A stretch of DNA of 64,000 nucleotides from JAADHI01 sp964451325 (GCA_964451325.1 CAYVHO010000001.1:1-64000), one strand, 5' to 3'. Shown: positions 1-8,707, counted from the first letter of the stretch. Made by a program: numbers and translations. The notes: a model not told the origin generated them from the letters alone.

Positions 1-49
1 ACAGATTTAAAAGAAAATTTATACCCGTTTTCGGAGTTTTCCTACAGGC

Positions 50-466
50 TCAACGGATGGACAATAGGCCTTGCCGCATCTTTTTTGCGTGGAATTGAGA
101 TTTTATCGCCGCATCCAATGCGACAGTGTGTTTGTTTTCCCGACCTAAATCAACCGCCTCTTCTGCATGTTGAATCGTCGCCTTGAGCGCAGTCACAATT
201 TTAACTTTTTTCTGCTTAAAGCGTTCAGGGTCTGCCGATTCAATCGCTTTAAGCAAAGTTTTAGAACGTTTAAGCACCCTTTTTCCGTAAAGTACAATTT
301 CGTCGGTATGCCCGTCCCCGCCATGTGACACCATCTCTTGAGCAGAGCGAAACACCTGATTGCCCAGCAAAAAGATCACCTGAAAGGAATCTTTCGCCCC
401 ATAGACGGTTGATGTAAAGAAACTAAAGAAAATGAATATAATGACTATTTGGCGGTGTTTTTGCAT
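50..466 (-). CDS. SmbP-like small periplasmic protein
   Basis: This is a 138-residue protein with an N-terminal signal peptide (hydrophobic residues about 7-23, ending near V-Y-G-A). The mature part is rich in Lys, His and charged residues. A segment around residues 48-70 (SHGGDGHTDEIV followed by K-R-x-L-K-x-S-K) resembles the helical repeats of the small metal-binding protein SmbP family, which bind divalent metals in the periplasm. The His content is lower than in classical SmbP, so metal binding is inferred. The ATG is preceded by GAGG at suitable spacing. It is divergent from the propeller-protein gene. Confidence 0.6.
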   Translation of the reverse strand: MQKHRQIVIIFIFFSFFTSTVYGAKDSFQVIFLLGNQVFRSAQEMVSHGGDGHTDEIVLYGKRVLKRSKTLLKAIESADPERFKQKKVKIVTALKATIQHAEEAVDLGRENKHTVALDAAIKSQFHAKKMRQGLLSIR

Positions 467-561
467 TTCGAGCCTCGAATGGTGTAAAAGCTACCACGAT
501 GTGCAAGCCGATATCAATCTCCTTCCGCTTAAAAAATTTATGAACAAGATTTGAGAAAAAC

Positions 562-2400
562 ATGAAAAATGTCCTGCTAAAACTTACAACATTTATTCTT
601 GCACTGTTTACAGTCATCACCGTCTCATCCTCACTTTTTGCCGCAGATACCACACCTCCAGGAAAATGGCATGTCAAACAAGGCGAAATCAGCTCCTCTG
701 CACTTTGGGACATTCATTTTGTTTCAGAAAAAAAGGGCTGGGCCGTGGGTGCATCAGGCATCATTCTTCACACCACAGACGGCGGCTTAAATTGGACGGC
801 CCAACACCGAAAACGTGGGGAACGTTTCTTCGGGGTTCATTTTATTGATGAAAAAACCGGTTGGGCCACGAGTTGGTCAGGCAATGTTTATCATACAAAA
901 AATGCGGGTACCACATGGGAAAGACAAATTGGACCGTTAAGGGTTTGGTTCTGGGATATCTTTTTTACCAATAAAAATAATGGCTGGATTGTTGGCGCAC
1001 AGGGTGCCGTCATCCGCACCACAGACGGCGGAAAGACCTGGAAGGAAAAAAAGGTCGCAGAGTATCGCAAAGGCCCTTACCTCGAAGTCTTTTTTTTAAA
1101 TGAGAACTTAGGCTGGATTTCTGGGTGGACAGGAAAAATCCTTCACACCACAGATGGTGGCGAAACCTGGCATGAACAAGACAGTGGCACAAAATTGGCA
1201 CTCGAAAGCATTTTTTTTGTGGATGAAAACCACGGCTGGGCGGTGGGTCGAAAAGGGATCATTCGTCATACAAAAAATGGAGGCAAGACCTGGCAGGGAC
1301 AGGAAAGCACGATCAGCAAGTCAATTCTATTCAAGGTGCAATTTGATACGCCAAAACACGGATGGATCGCGGGGGGAAGCGGCGTATTTTTGAAAACAAA
1401 GAATGGCGGCGAAACCTGGGAGGCCATAGAAGTCCCCACAGACGAAACCATGGAGGGCCTTTCTTTCTTTGGCAAAGATCACGGTTGGGCCGTCGGGTGG
1501 GGCGGGTTTATCATCCACACCTCAGATGGAGGAGAAAACTGGGAAGCCCAAAATTTTGGCTTTAATGATCGGCTTTTTAGAATACATTTTTTCGATGAAA
1601 AATATGGATGGATCGCAGGCGAGGCCGGCACCATCATGAATACAAAAGACGGGGGTGAAACCTGGGATTATCAGGACTCCGGTACAGCAGAATGGCTTTT
1701 TGGACTTTCCTTTATCTCCCGAACAGAAGGCTGGGCGACGGGTGCAAGAGGGGAAATTCTTCACACCCTTGATGGTGGAGAAAGCTGGCGAAAATTAGAG
1801 AAGATGACCGAAGCCAGTTTTGAAAACATTTACTTTTTCAACAAAAAAATAGGCTGGGTCGTGGGAGAATCGGGTCTCATTTTTAAAACAACAGACGGTG
1901 GGAAAAAATGGCGTTTGCAGTTCAGCGAGGTGACAAACACCCTGACCGACATCATCTTTTTAGATGAGCGCAATGGTTGGATTGTTGGTGGCGGCGGCAC
2001 CCTGCTGTACACCCAAAATGGGGGAAAATCCTGGCATGAGTTTGCGCTCCCCTTTAACGGTCTTTTTGCCAAAATATATTTTGATGGACCTAAACAGGGC
2101 TGGATTGTCGGGGGCAAGGGGACAATCTTAAAAACAAATGACGGCGGAAAACATTGGGCCTTGCAACGTAGCGGCACAACAGAATCTTTGTGGGATATTA
2201 TTGTAAGAGATGGCGAAGGCTGGGCTGTTGGGGATTTAGGCACAATGCGCTACACTAACGATGGAGGCACAAGCTGGCATGCTGTAGAAAGTGGCTCCGT
2301 GCAACGCACAACAGGCATCTTTTTTCCCACAAAAAACAAGGGTTTTGCGGTGGGAAAAGGAGGACTCATCTTAGAATATAATCGCTCTGGATCAAAATAG
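562..2400 (+). CDS. Exported Ycf48-like/BNR-repeat beta-propeller protein
   Basis: The 612-residue product has a signal peptide (cleavage likely after F-A-A near residue 28). It is followed by about 13 complete repeats and one partial repeat, spaced about 43 residues apart, each with the signature G-W-x-x-G-x-x-G-x-x-x-x-T-x-[DN]-G-G-x-x-W. This is the repeat of Ycf48/photosystem II assembly factors and BNR-type propellers. Ycf48 has seven blades, so this protein could form two seven-bladed propellers in tandem. No enzyme domain is visible; a binding or scaffold role outside the cytoplasm is an inference. It stands alone, followed by about 100 bp before the next operon. Confidence 0.85.
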   Translation: MKNVLLKLTTFILALFTVITVSSSLFAADTTPPGKWHVKQGEISSSALWDIHFVSEKKGWAVGASGIILHTTDGGLNWTAQHRKRGERFFGVHFIDEKTGWATSWSGNVYHTKNAGTTWERQIGPLRVWFWDIFFTNKNNGWIVGAQGAVIRTTDGGKTWKEKKVAEYRKGPYLEVFFLNENLGWISGWTGKILHTTDGGETWHEQDSGTKLALESIFFVDENHGWAVGRKGIIRHTKNGGKTWQGQESTISKSILFKVQFDTPKHGWIAGGSGVFLKTKNGGETWEAIEVPTDETMEGLSFFGKDHGWAVGWGGFIIHTSDGGENWEAQNFGFNDRLFRIHFFDEKYGWIAGEAGTIMNTKDGGETWDYQDSGTAEWLFGLSFISRTEGWATGARGEILHTLDGGESWRKLEKMTEASFENIYFFNKKIGWVVGESGLIFKTTDGGKKWRLQFSEVTNTLTDIIFLDERNGWIVGGGGTLLYTQNGGKSWHEFALPFNGLFAKIYFDGPKQGWIVGGKGTILKTNDGGKHWALQRSGTTESLWDIIVRDGEGWAVGDLGTMRYTNDGGTSWHAVESGSVQRTTGIFFPTKNKGFAVGKGGLILEYNRSGSK

Positions 2401-2504
2401 GGGCGGACCTGAATTGATGGAAAATCGCCCCTTCACGCAAAAACCCATTTTATCCAAAAAATCACGACTGACCTTATTCCTTCCGTAATTCAAGGAGAAA
2501 TTAA

Positions 2505-2843
2505 ATGACGGATTTATCTCAAAAAACCTGCACAGCATGTCGACCCGGCGCACCCTTGGCCACCGAAGAAGAAATCGCATCCTTTTCACCACAAATTCCA
2601 CTTTGGAAAATTGTCGAAATCGATGCAATCAAACGGCTCACACGGAACTATCCTTTTGGAAATTTCGTCGATGCCATCGCTTTTACAAATCAAGTCGGGG
2701 CTTTGGCGGAGTCTGAGGCCCATCATCCTGCCTTACTCACAGAGTGGGGGAGTGTTACCGTTTCGTGGTGGACACACAAAATCAAGGGACTCCACGTCAA
2801 CGATTTTATCATGGCGGCAAAAACAGACGCATTATTCAAGTAA
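2505..2843 (+). CDS. phhB: 4a-hydroxytetrahydrobiopterin dehydratase (pterin-4a-carbinolamine dehydratase)
   Basis: At 112 residues this is the normal size for the family. The active-site signature is visible: E-A-H-H-P at residues 71-75, with a second conserved His at residue 91 in the W-T-H segment. The enzyme dehydrates 4a-hydroxytetrahydrobiopterin to quinonoid dihydrobiopterin, recycling the cofactor of aromatic amino-acid hydroxylases; no such hydroxylase is in the window. An AAGGAGAAATTAA ribosome-binding region precedes the ATG. It is probably the first gene of an operon with the MBL-fold, rhomboid and ArsC genes, which follow with short gaps. Confidence 0.9.
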   Translation: MTDLSQKTCTACRPGAPLATEEEIASFSPQIPLWKIVEIDAIKRLTRNYPFGNFVDAIAFTNQVGALAESEAHHPALLTEWGSVTVSWWTHKIKGLHVNDFIMAAKTDALFK

Positions 2844-2863
2844 GGGAAAGGGGTACAGAAAAA

Positions 2864-3466
2864 ATGAAAGAAATTCCTGGCAAAGAAATCTATACCTGGT
2901 CTACATTTAGCGAGGAGCATCAGATCGATTTTCACAGCTTCCTGATCTACTTGATTGAGGGCAATATTCTCGTTGACCCCCTCCCATTTTCAGCTGAAGA
3001 GGAAACGGCCTTGCGTGACTTAGGGCCGATTGCCGCCATTGTGCTCACCAATTCAGATCATATTCGTGGTGCAGAACAGATCTCAAAAGACCTCGGGGTG
3101 CCCATTTACGCCCCGGATGCAGAACAGGATGCTTTCCCCTTTCGTGTTGTGCGTTGGTTAAAAGAGGGTGATTTTGTCGTGCCGGAGATCCAGGTTTTTG
3201 CGCTGGAAGGTTCAAAAACAAAAGGGGAATTGGCCCTCCTGCTCGAAAAAAACACGCTCATTACCGGTGATCTTATCCGGTGCCATGAGGCCGGAAAACT
3301 CACACTGCTGCCGGATGAAAAATTAAGAGACAAAAACAAAGTCATCGCCTCCATCAAGCGACTCGCGGCGCTTCCCGAACTCAAAACGGTGCTCGTTGGA
3401 GACGGAGGGCCTGTCATTGAAGACGGCAAAGCGCAACTCGAAGCACTTGTGAAAGCCGCAGGGTAA
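2864..3466 (+). CDS. MBL-fold protein with degenerate metal site
   Basis: A 200-residue protein with metallo-beta-lactamase-fold layout: early strand pair (residues 20-40), the metal-motif loop, the G-D-L strand (LITGDLI) and a terminal V-G-D-G-G-P loop. The usual H-x-H-x-D-H reads T-N-S-D-H here, so the first two His ligands are missing, and the late G-H-G is G-D-G. It may be a non-catalytic or altered-metal member. I start it at the ATG that follows AAGGGAAAGGGG and encodes MKEIPGKE; an upstream in-frame start would overlap the previous gene. Confidence 0.75.
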   Translation: MKEIPGKEIYTWSTFSEEHQIDFHSFLIYLIEGNILVDPLPFSAEEETALRDLGPIAAIVLTNSDHIRGAEQISKDLGVPIYAPDAEQDAFPFRVVRWLKEGDFVVPEIQVFALEGSKTKGELALLLEKNTLITGDLIRCHEAGKLTLLPDEKLRDKNKVIASIKRLAALPELKTVLVGDGGPVIEDGKAQLEALVKAAG

Positions 3467-3476
3467 GCAGAAGACC

Positions 3477-4013
3477 ATGAAAACGACCGTGACATGGATC
3501 GGGGGCTTGATCGCAATTATGTGGGCAGTGGAAGTGCTCAATCTCATGACGGGCTACAGCCTCAGCCGCTCAGCAGGGATTCAACCCCGCACCCTTGCAG
3601 GGCTTATCGGGATTCCCGCAAGCCCTTTTTTACACTTCAGCGTGTTTCATTTGCTCATGAATACCCTGCCCTTCATCGTCTTAGGCGGGCTGATTTGCTT
3701 GCAGGGTAAAAAACTTTTTGTGGAAGTCAGCCTTATTGTCATTGTCGTCTCCGGGCTTTCGGTCTGGCTTTTGGGTCGCTCTGCCATGCATGCGGGGGCC
3801 AGTGCATTGATCTTTGGGTATTTTGGTTTTCTGCTCGCTTCGGGTTGGTACGCAAAAGACCTGCAATCCATTCTCATCGCACTGGGGGTCGCGGTTTTTT
3901 ACGGGGGCATGATCTTTGGCATTTTGCCCTTACGTGCCTATGTTTCCTGGGAAGGACATCTTTCGGGACTGCTCGCGGGCGTCCTGGCCGCAAAATTGGA
4001 TTCACGGCTTTAG
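3477..4013 (+). CDS. Rhomboid-family intramembrane serine protease
   Basis: This 178-residue protein has about six hydrophobic segments. Rhomboid hallmarks are in order: H-x-x-x-N (His58/Asn62, in FHLLMN), the catalytic serine in G-A-S-A (Ser109) and the catalytic histidine in W-E-G-H-L-S-G (His161). The usual G-x-S-G motif ends in Ala rather than Gly. Rhomboids cleave membrane-protein substrates within the inner membrane; the substrate is unknown. It starts 10 bp after the MBL-fold gene and is followed closely by arsC, so it is probably part of one transcript. Confidence 0.85.
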   Translation: MKTTVTWIGGLIAIMWAVEVLNLMTGYSLSRSAGIQPRTLAGLIGIPASPFLHFSVFHLLMNTLPFIVLGGLICLQGKKLFVEVSLIVIVVSGLSVWLLGRSAMHAGASALIFGYFGFLLASGWYAKDLQSILIALGVAVFYGGMIFGILPLRAYVSWEGHLSGLLAGVLAAKLDSRL

Positions 4014-4026
4014 TGTAGGAGAAAAA

Positions 4027-4386
4027 ATGAAGATCTCAATATTTCACAACCCAAAATGCAGTAAAAGCCGATCGACACTGACACTTTTAAAGGATCAGGG
4101 GATCGTCCCTGAAATTGTTCTGTATTTAAAAACACCTCCAACAGAAAAAGAACTTTCTGATCTCTTGAAAAAACTGGATATGGCCCCTCAACACCTTATC
4201 CGTTTCAAAGAAGCCCTCGCGAAAGAACTCGGCATCAGCCTGGCCGATGAGCGACCCGATACCGAGTGGATCAAGCTCATGTGCAAAAACCCCTCCTTAA
4301 TCGAAAGACCCATCGTCGTTACAGACACAAAAGCTGTGATCGGACGTCCTCCGGAAAAAGTGCTGGATATTCTTCCAGACAAATAA
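4027..4386 (+). CDS. arsC: Arsenate reductase, glutaredoxin-dependent ArsC family
   Basis: The 119-residue protein begins M-K-I-S-I-F-H-N-P-K-C-S-K-S-R, with catalytic Cys11 in the N-P-x-C-x-x-S-R context of ArsC-type thioredoxin-fold reductases. It also carries the E-R-P-I substrate-binding stretch. The family reduces arsenate to arsenite using glutathione/glutaredoxin; some members (YffB/Spx-like) do not, but the Arg after Cys and the E-R-P-I stretch favour ArsC. GGAGAAAAA immediately upstream sets the start 13 bp after the rhomboid gene. No arsenite exporter or ArsR gene lies nearby. Confidence 0.88.
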   Translation: MKISIFHNPKCSKSRSTLTLLKDQGIVPEIVLYLKTPPTEKELSDLLKKLDMAPQHLIRFKEALAKELGISLADERPDTEWIKLMCKNPSLIERPIVVTDTKAVIGRPPEKVLDILPDK

Positions 4387-4728
4387 AATCATTCAATTGG
4401 ATCTCAGTTTCTTAGGTGCCCTCCTAATACACAGTCCCCTTAAAACTCACAATAGCGATATTCTGTTCTAGGATACCCCCCTCTTTTGGGGGGATTGACG
4501 AATTCCAAATATCATAGTAAAACCTCAAGTTATCTTATCCAGTCATATAAATATCTTTCTTTTTGATGGCTTTTTATATTCATAAGACATAGATCGAGGA
4601 ATAATTTTTTTCGGTTTAATGAACCTTTTTCAATCTAGCTAAACACAAAATACCTAGGTTGGATCTTGAATATTCCCTCAGACACCATTTGAGAAAAAGC
4701 AAAAAACCCATTCAAAAAGGAGAGCTCT
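4387..4728. other. Intergenic stretch with a C6/G6 hairpin
   Basis: No convincing gene is present in these 342 bases. One short hairpin is visible at about 4476-4493 (six C, TCTTTT loop, six G) followed by GATTGAC. A related C-run/G-run motif ending in GGATTGACC occurs near 48,461-48,485, so it may be a small REP-like element. The rest is AT-rich and probably contains the promoter of the downstream lipoprotein gene. Confidence 0.5.
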
Positions 4729-5169
4729 ATGAAAATATTCGTCCCACTTCTACTGATGATTTTTATCACTGGATGTTCAGTCATTAACCCAATGATAGAA
4801 GGTCTTATCCCAACGAAGACAGAGGTTGCAGAAACAGTTGCAGAAAAAAGTGCATATCTTTCTGCAAAAATGGCAAAAATGGATCACCCCACTCTCACTA
4901 AAATTACACAGTCTATCAACGAGGTTTCTAAAGTTTTAACCGTTACAATGCCACCAGATTTCGAAGAAGCACGGAATATGATAAAAAGGAAGAATAAAGG
5001 TCCTGTACAAATCGCGTTAGTGACAACAATTGATTTAATTGAAAAACGCTCAAAACGATTTTTTGAGGGAAAAGAACAAAATATGGAAGAAGCTAGACAA
5101 ATAATTGATGCCATGCTTCGAGGTTCAAAAAAAGGATTTGAAATCTACCAACGAGAGCAAATGTCCTAA
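4729..5169 (+). CDS. Hypothetical lipoprotein
   Basis: A 146-residue protein with a clear type II signal peptide: basic start, hydrophobic stretch and lipobox F-I-T-G-C with lipidated Cys at residue 16. The mature part is mostly helical and charged, with no domain that I recognise. AAGGAGAG precedes the ATG. The base composition is more AT-rich than the flanking metabolic genes. It stands alone with a gap of about 340 bp upstream and a hairpin downstream. Confidence 0.75.
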   Translation: MKIFVPLLLMIFITGCSVINPMIEGLIPTKTEVAETVAEKSAYLSAKMAKMDHPTLTKITQSINEVSKVLTVTMPPDFEEARNMIKRKNKGPVQIALVTTIDLIEKRSKRFFEGKEQNMEEARQIIDAMLRGSKKGFEIYQREQMS

Positions 5170-5204
5170 AAGGCGAGCAATAGGGAGTAAATTAAATCTA
5201 TGAT

Positions 5205-5241
5205 CCCTGGAAAATCGTTGCGGCTTAGCGATTTTCCAGGG
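5205..5241. terminator. 13-bp perfect hairpin after lipoprotein gene
   Basis: The arms CCCTGGAAAATCG and CGATTTTCCAGGG pair perfectly around an 11-nt loop. It lies 35 bp after the lipoprotein stop codon. There is no following T-run, so it is either a factor-assisted terminator or a small repeat rather than a classical intrinsic terminator. Confidence 0.5.
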
Positions 5242-5355
5242 AGGATGAATGATTCAAGAGCGTTCACACTCTTCCTCCAAACAAATCGTCATGGAAATAC
5301 TTTCCCGCTAAACTTTCTTTTAAAAATCTATATTCCCCTCTATACTCTGCTTGGA

Positions 5356-6552
5356 ATGGATCTGAACACTTACTACGATGTTGTGATCATCGGTGCGGGG
5401 GCCGCAGGTTTGATGTGTGCCATGACTGCCGCAGAACGCGGACGTGAGGTACTGCTCCTGGATCATGCGCCTCAAATCGGAAAAAAGATTTTGATCTCTG
5501 GCGGGGGACGCTGTAATTTCACAAACCGTTCCGTTACAGCCGAACATTATCTTTCCAACAACCCCCATTTTTGCAAATCAGCATTGAGCCGTTTTAGCCC
5601 CGATGATTTTATCGCCATGGTCGAAAAACAAGGCATTGCCTATCATGAAAAAACCTTGGGACAACTCTTTTGCAATGGCAGCGCACGAGAAATCCTTAAG
5701 ATGCTTTTGAGTAAATGCCACGCAGGCGGGGTACAAATCCTGACTGGCTGCACCGTAAAAGATATTCAGCATCAAAAAGAGGGGAAACCCGACTTCATCC
5801 TACAAAACAATTTGGGTAAAACAACAACAAATGCAGTGGTCATTGCAAGCGGGGGACAATCTTTTCCAAAAATTGGCGCGAGTGATTTTGGCTATCGTGT
5901 GGCACAACAATTTGGCTTAAAATTGCAGCCGAGCCGTCCCGCGTTGGTTCCCCTGTATTTGGATGCACCTGAAATGAAGGCCATTCAAGGTTTGTCCGGC
6001 ATTTCTGCTGATGTCGTGGTTTCTTGTCGTGGGCAAACATTTCGGGAAGCCCTGCTTTTTACACACAAGGGTTTGAGTGGCCCCGCTATTTTGCAAATTT
6101 CAAACTACTGGTATCCTGGAGATACAATCAAGATCAACTTATTGCCCGACATCAATCTGGCCGAGCGGATTAAGACCTGGCAAAAAAAACGACCAAAAAC
6201 CACACTCAAAAATCTCCTGGCCATGCATCTTACAAAACGACTCGCGCAACAATGGCTTGAACAAATGATTGAAAATAAAGCCGTGGATCAATACAGTGCA
6301 AAAGAAATTGAAACCATCGCAAATCATTTCCATGCGTGGCAATTGATTCCTTCGGGTACAGCCGGATATCGTGTGGCTGAGGTTACCTTGGGTGGCGTCG
6401 ATACCGATGCCCTATCCTCAAAAACCTTTGAAGTCAAAACCGTGCCGGGTCTTTATTTTATCGGAGAAGTGCTGGATGTCACTGGCTGGCTCGGCGGTTA
6501 TAATTTTCAGTGGGCCTGGTCATCGGGCTACTGTGCGGGACAGGTGGTGTAA
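5356..6552 (+). CDS. HI0933/YhiN-type FAD-dependent oxidoreductase
   Basis: The 398-residue protein starts with a Rossmann FAD-binding motif (V-V-I-I-G-A-G-A-A-G-L, residues 9-19). It has the family-typical G-K-K-I-L-I-S-G-G-G-R-C-N-F-T-N stretch and ends with a second FAD motif (G-L-Y-F-I-G-E-V-L-D-V-T-G-W-L-G-G-Y-N). This is the HI0933/BaiN-like family (NAD(P)/FAD-dependent, often annotated aminoacetone oxidase). Its physiological substrate is not established. I chose the ATG giving MDLNTYYD because an upstream extension would run through the hairpin. Its stop overlaps the ATG of the SDR gene by one base. Confidence 0.88.
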   Translation: MDLNTYYDVVIIGAGAAGLMCAMTAAERGREVLLLDHAPQIGKKILISGGGRCNFTNRSVTAEHYLSNNPHFCKSALSRFSPDDFIAMVEKQGIAYHEKTLGQLFCNGSAREILKMLLSKCHAGGVQILTGCTVKDIQHQKEGKPDFILQNNLGKTTTNAVVIASGGQSFPKIGASDFGYRVAQQFGLKLQPSRPALVPLYLDAPEMKAIQGLSGISADVVVSCRGQTFREALLFTHKGLSGPAILQISNYWYPGDTIKINLLPDINLAERIKTWQKKRPKTTLKNLLAMHLTKRLAQQWLEQMIENKAVDQYSAKEIETIANHFHAWQLIPSGTAGYRVAEVTLGGVDTDALSSKTFEVKTVPGLYFIGEVLDVTGWLGGYNFQWAWSSGYCAGQVV

Positions 6553-7346
6553 TGCCAAAAACTTTCAAAGAAAAATACGGGCCTTGGGCTTTAATCACAG
6601 GTGCTTCTTCCGGTATTGGGTTTGAGTTCGCCCATCAGCTTGCAGCCTTGGGACTGAATCTCGTACTTGTTGCACGGCGAAAAGAACGTCTCGACACGCT
6701 CGCCATTGCACTACAAAAGAAATATGCCATTCAATGTAAAGTCATACCAATAGACCTCTCTCAAAGCGATTTTTTGCCCGCAATCGAAAAGCTCAGTTCA
6801 GAACTGGAAATCAGCCTGCTCATCAATAATGCCGGTTTTGGCACAACAGGGGAATTTGTTGAAAGCGACCTCGAAACAGAAATCAAGTTACTGCACGTGA
6901 ATTGCCGCGCACCTTTGATTTTGGCACATCATTTTGGCAAAAAGATGAAAGATCGGAAAAAAGGCGGCATCATCTTTTCCGCATCCATCGTGGCATTCAC
7001 CGCCGCGCCACTCTGGAGCAATTATGCGGCAAGCAAAGCCTACGACTTATTTCTGGCCGAAGCACTCGCCCATGAGTTGAAGAACTCCGGCGTCGATGTG
7101 CTTGCGCTCTGCCCCGGAACCACCGAAGCGGAGTTTCAAGAAGTCGCCGGCACACGAATGTTCATGGCCATGTCTGCCGAAGCCGTCGTGCATCGTGCGC
7201 TTAAAAAATTGGGGCATACTTACGTGACAATTCCCGGTATACTGAATCAACTCAATGTGTTATCAATAAAACTGATGCCACACACTTGGAGTACACTTAT
7301 CTTTGGCCGAATCATTCGGTATATTCGGAAAACATCGGGGTCATAA
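6552..7346 (+). CDS. Short-chain dehydrogenase/reductase (SDR family)
   Basis: This is a 264-residue classical-type SDR. The NAD(P)-binding motif T-G-A-S-S-G-I-G lies at residues 16-23, the structural N-N-A-G near residue 95, and the catalytic Ser (S-A-S-I-V) with Y-A-A-S-K follow. The V-A-R-R after the second strand suggests preference for NADP(H). It resembles the DltE/YqjQ-like group of SDRs. The substrate cannot be told from sequence. The TAATG overlap with the preceding flavoprotein gene shows translational coupling. Confidence 0.88.
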   Translation: MPKTFKEKYGPWALITGASSGIGFEFAHQLAALGLNLVLVARRKERLDTLAIALQKKYAIQCKVIPIDLSQSDFLPAIEKLSSELEISLLINNAGFGTTGEFVESDLETEIKLLHVNCRAPLILAHHFGKKMKDRKKGGIIFSASIVAFTAAPLWSNYAASKAYDLFLAEALAHELKNSGVDVLALCPGTTEAEFQEVAGTRMFMAMSAEAVVHRALKKLGHTYVTIPGILNQLNVLSIKLMPHTWSTLIFGRIIRYIRKTSGS

Positions 7347-7381
7347 TTGTTCTCCCAAGACATTCAAGGAGCACATCCTAA

Positions 7382-7642
7382 GTGCCGGAAATATCAAGAT
7401 TTTTTGGAATCATCATCCGGATGTTTTATGATGAACATAATCCGCCACATTTTCACGTCGAATATTCAGGTCACAAGGCCGTATTCGACTTCGATGGAAA
7501 TGTCATCAAGGGAACCCTCACATCAAAAACCGCAACAAAACTCGTCCGGGAATGGGTTGATCTTCACGTCCTTGAACTGGAAGAAGATTGGAAGCTTGCG
7601 ACGGAAAATAAGGCAATGAATAAAATAGAACCGCTACAGTGA
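7382..7642 (+). CDS. DUF4160 domain protein
   Basis: This 86-residue protein starts at GTG after AAGGAG. It carries the hallmark M-F-Y-D-E-H-N-P-P-H-F-H-V-E-Y of DUF4160 and a W-V-x-L-H segment near the C terminus. DUF4160 genes are commonly found next to DUF2442 genes, as here, and the pair is often suspected to be a toxin-antitoxin-like module, though function is not established. The downstream DUF2442 gene begins 10 bp after its stop. Confidence 0.8.
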   Translation: MPEISRFFGIIIRMFYDEHNPPHFHVEYSGHKAVFDFDGNVIKGTLTSKTATKLVREWVDLHVLELEEDWKLATENKAMNKIEPLQ

Positions 7643-7652
7643 GATTGAAGCC

Positions 7653-7898
7653 ATGTGGAATATGAACGACGTCATCAATATTGATTACAGACATGACTAT
7701 ATTTTTCACGTCGCGTTTGATGACGGTGTTGCTGGAAACATCGATTTTTCAGAATATCTGCAGAAAGGGCCGATATTTTTCCCCTTAAAAAACAAAGATT
7801 TTTTTAAAAATGCCACGATAGAAGGCGGAACCATCTCCTGGTCAAATGGGGCGGACATCGCCCCCGAAACCCTGTATAAAAAAATCCGCACAAGCTAG
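7653..7898 (+). CDS. DUF2442 domain protein
   Basis: The 81-residue protein has the DUF2442 pattern: Y-x-F-x-V-x-F-D-D-G near residues 17-26, a central F-x-x-L block and the terminal G-x-D-I-A-P-E-x-L-Y. It is paired with the DUF4160 gene. The TAG stop codon is the first three bases of the left terminal repeat of a MITE, so the present C terminus may have been set by that insertion. Length is close to that usual for the family, so any loss is small. Confidence 0.8.
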   Translation: MWNMNDVINIDYRHDYIFHVAFDDGVAGNIDFSEYLQKGPIFFPLKNKDFFKNATIEGGTISWSNGADIAPETLYKKIRTS

Positions 7899-8060
7899 GA
7901 GCCTGTCGGACTGAGGTGATCGTAGGGAGAGAAAGTCATTTTGAGTCCATTTTTTTGATCATTCGAGGCGAATATCAGAGATATTTAACGCTTATGATCG
8001 GATAAATGGGCCAGAATGGATTTTTCGCAGTAGATTCATCCTAAGTCCGACAGGCTCCTA
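7896..8060. mobile_element. 165-bp MITE with perfect 17-bp terminal inverted repeats
   Basis: The ends TAGGAGCCTGTCGGACT and AGTCCGACAGGCTCCTA are perfect inverted repeats bounding 131 bp without coding capacity. The outermost TA may be a duplicated TA target. The size and structure are those of a non-autonomous miniature inverted-repeat element mobilised by a transposase in trans. A decayed copy of one end is at 22,333-22,365. The full parental insertion sequence is not in the window. Confidence 0.8.
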
Positions 8061-8088
8061 GGGAAACAAAGAAAAAGAATCGGCCCAG

Positions 8089-8685
8089 ATGAAAATATAC
8101 GATATTACGCTTCCTATTTCTGAAGACCTTCCTGTCTGGCCCGACGATCCACCGCTGAAACTTTCTCTGGCCTTTGCGCTGGCTGAGGGAGATGAAGCCA
8201 ATGTGACGGCATTACAGATGAGCGCACACACCGGCACACACATTGATGCCCCCTGTCATTTTATCCCGAAGGGGCTTGCCGTGGATCAGCTTCATGTAAA
8301 GACCTGTATCGATCGCGCTGATCTTGAGGCACTGGATTTTTCGAGCATCACACGCATTCTATTTAAAACACAGAATTCACTCAAAGCAGGATACCGAAAA
8401 CACCCTTTTCAATCCGACTATATTGCGCTCAGCACTCAGGGCGCCGAGGTTCTGAAAGATGCGGGTGTTCAGCTCATCGGGATTGATGCATTTTCGATTG
8501 AGGCGTATAAAAATATCGACCATGCAACCCATCACCTGCTGCTTCAAAACAATATCGTCATTATTGAGGGCTTGGATTTAAAAGACGTGCCCGCTGGAGA
8601 CTACGAACTGATTGCGCTGCCCATAAAGCTCAAAGGTGCCGATGGCGCACCCACGCGGGTTGTATTACGGGAATTATCTGCTTAA
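8089..8685 (+). CDS. Cyclase-family (kynurenine-formamidase-like) metal hydrolase
   Basis: This is a 198-residue protein of the putative cyclase/KynB superfamily. The metal-binding signature H-T-G-T-H-I-D-A-P-x-H-F is at residues 47-58, and a conserved P-V-W-P-D lies near the start. Family members include arylformamidase (KynB) and several amide or lactone hydrolases using Zn or Mn. No other tryptophan-degradation gene is nearby, so the substrate is unknown. It begins just after the MITE and precedes the transketolase gene by 22 bp. Confidence 0.82.
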   Translation: MKIYDITLPISEDLPVWPDDPPLKLSLAFALAEGDEANVTALQMSAHTGTHIDAPCHFIPKGLAVDQLHVKTCIDRADLEALDFSSITRILFKTQNSLKAGYRKHPFQSDYIALSTQGAEVLKDAGVQLIGIDAFSIEAYKNIDHATHHLLLQNNIVIIEGLDLKDVPAGDYELIALPIKLKGADGAPTRVVLRELSA

Positions 8686-8707
8686 CTAGAAACAAGGAGA
8701 AACTTGA

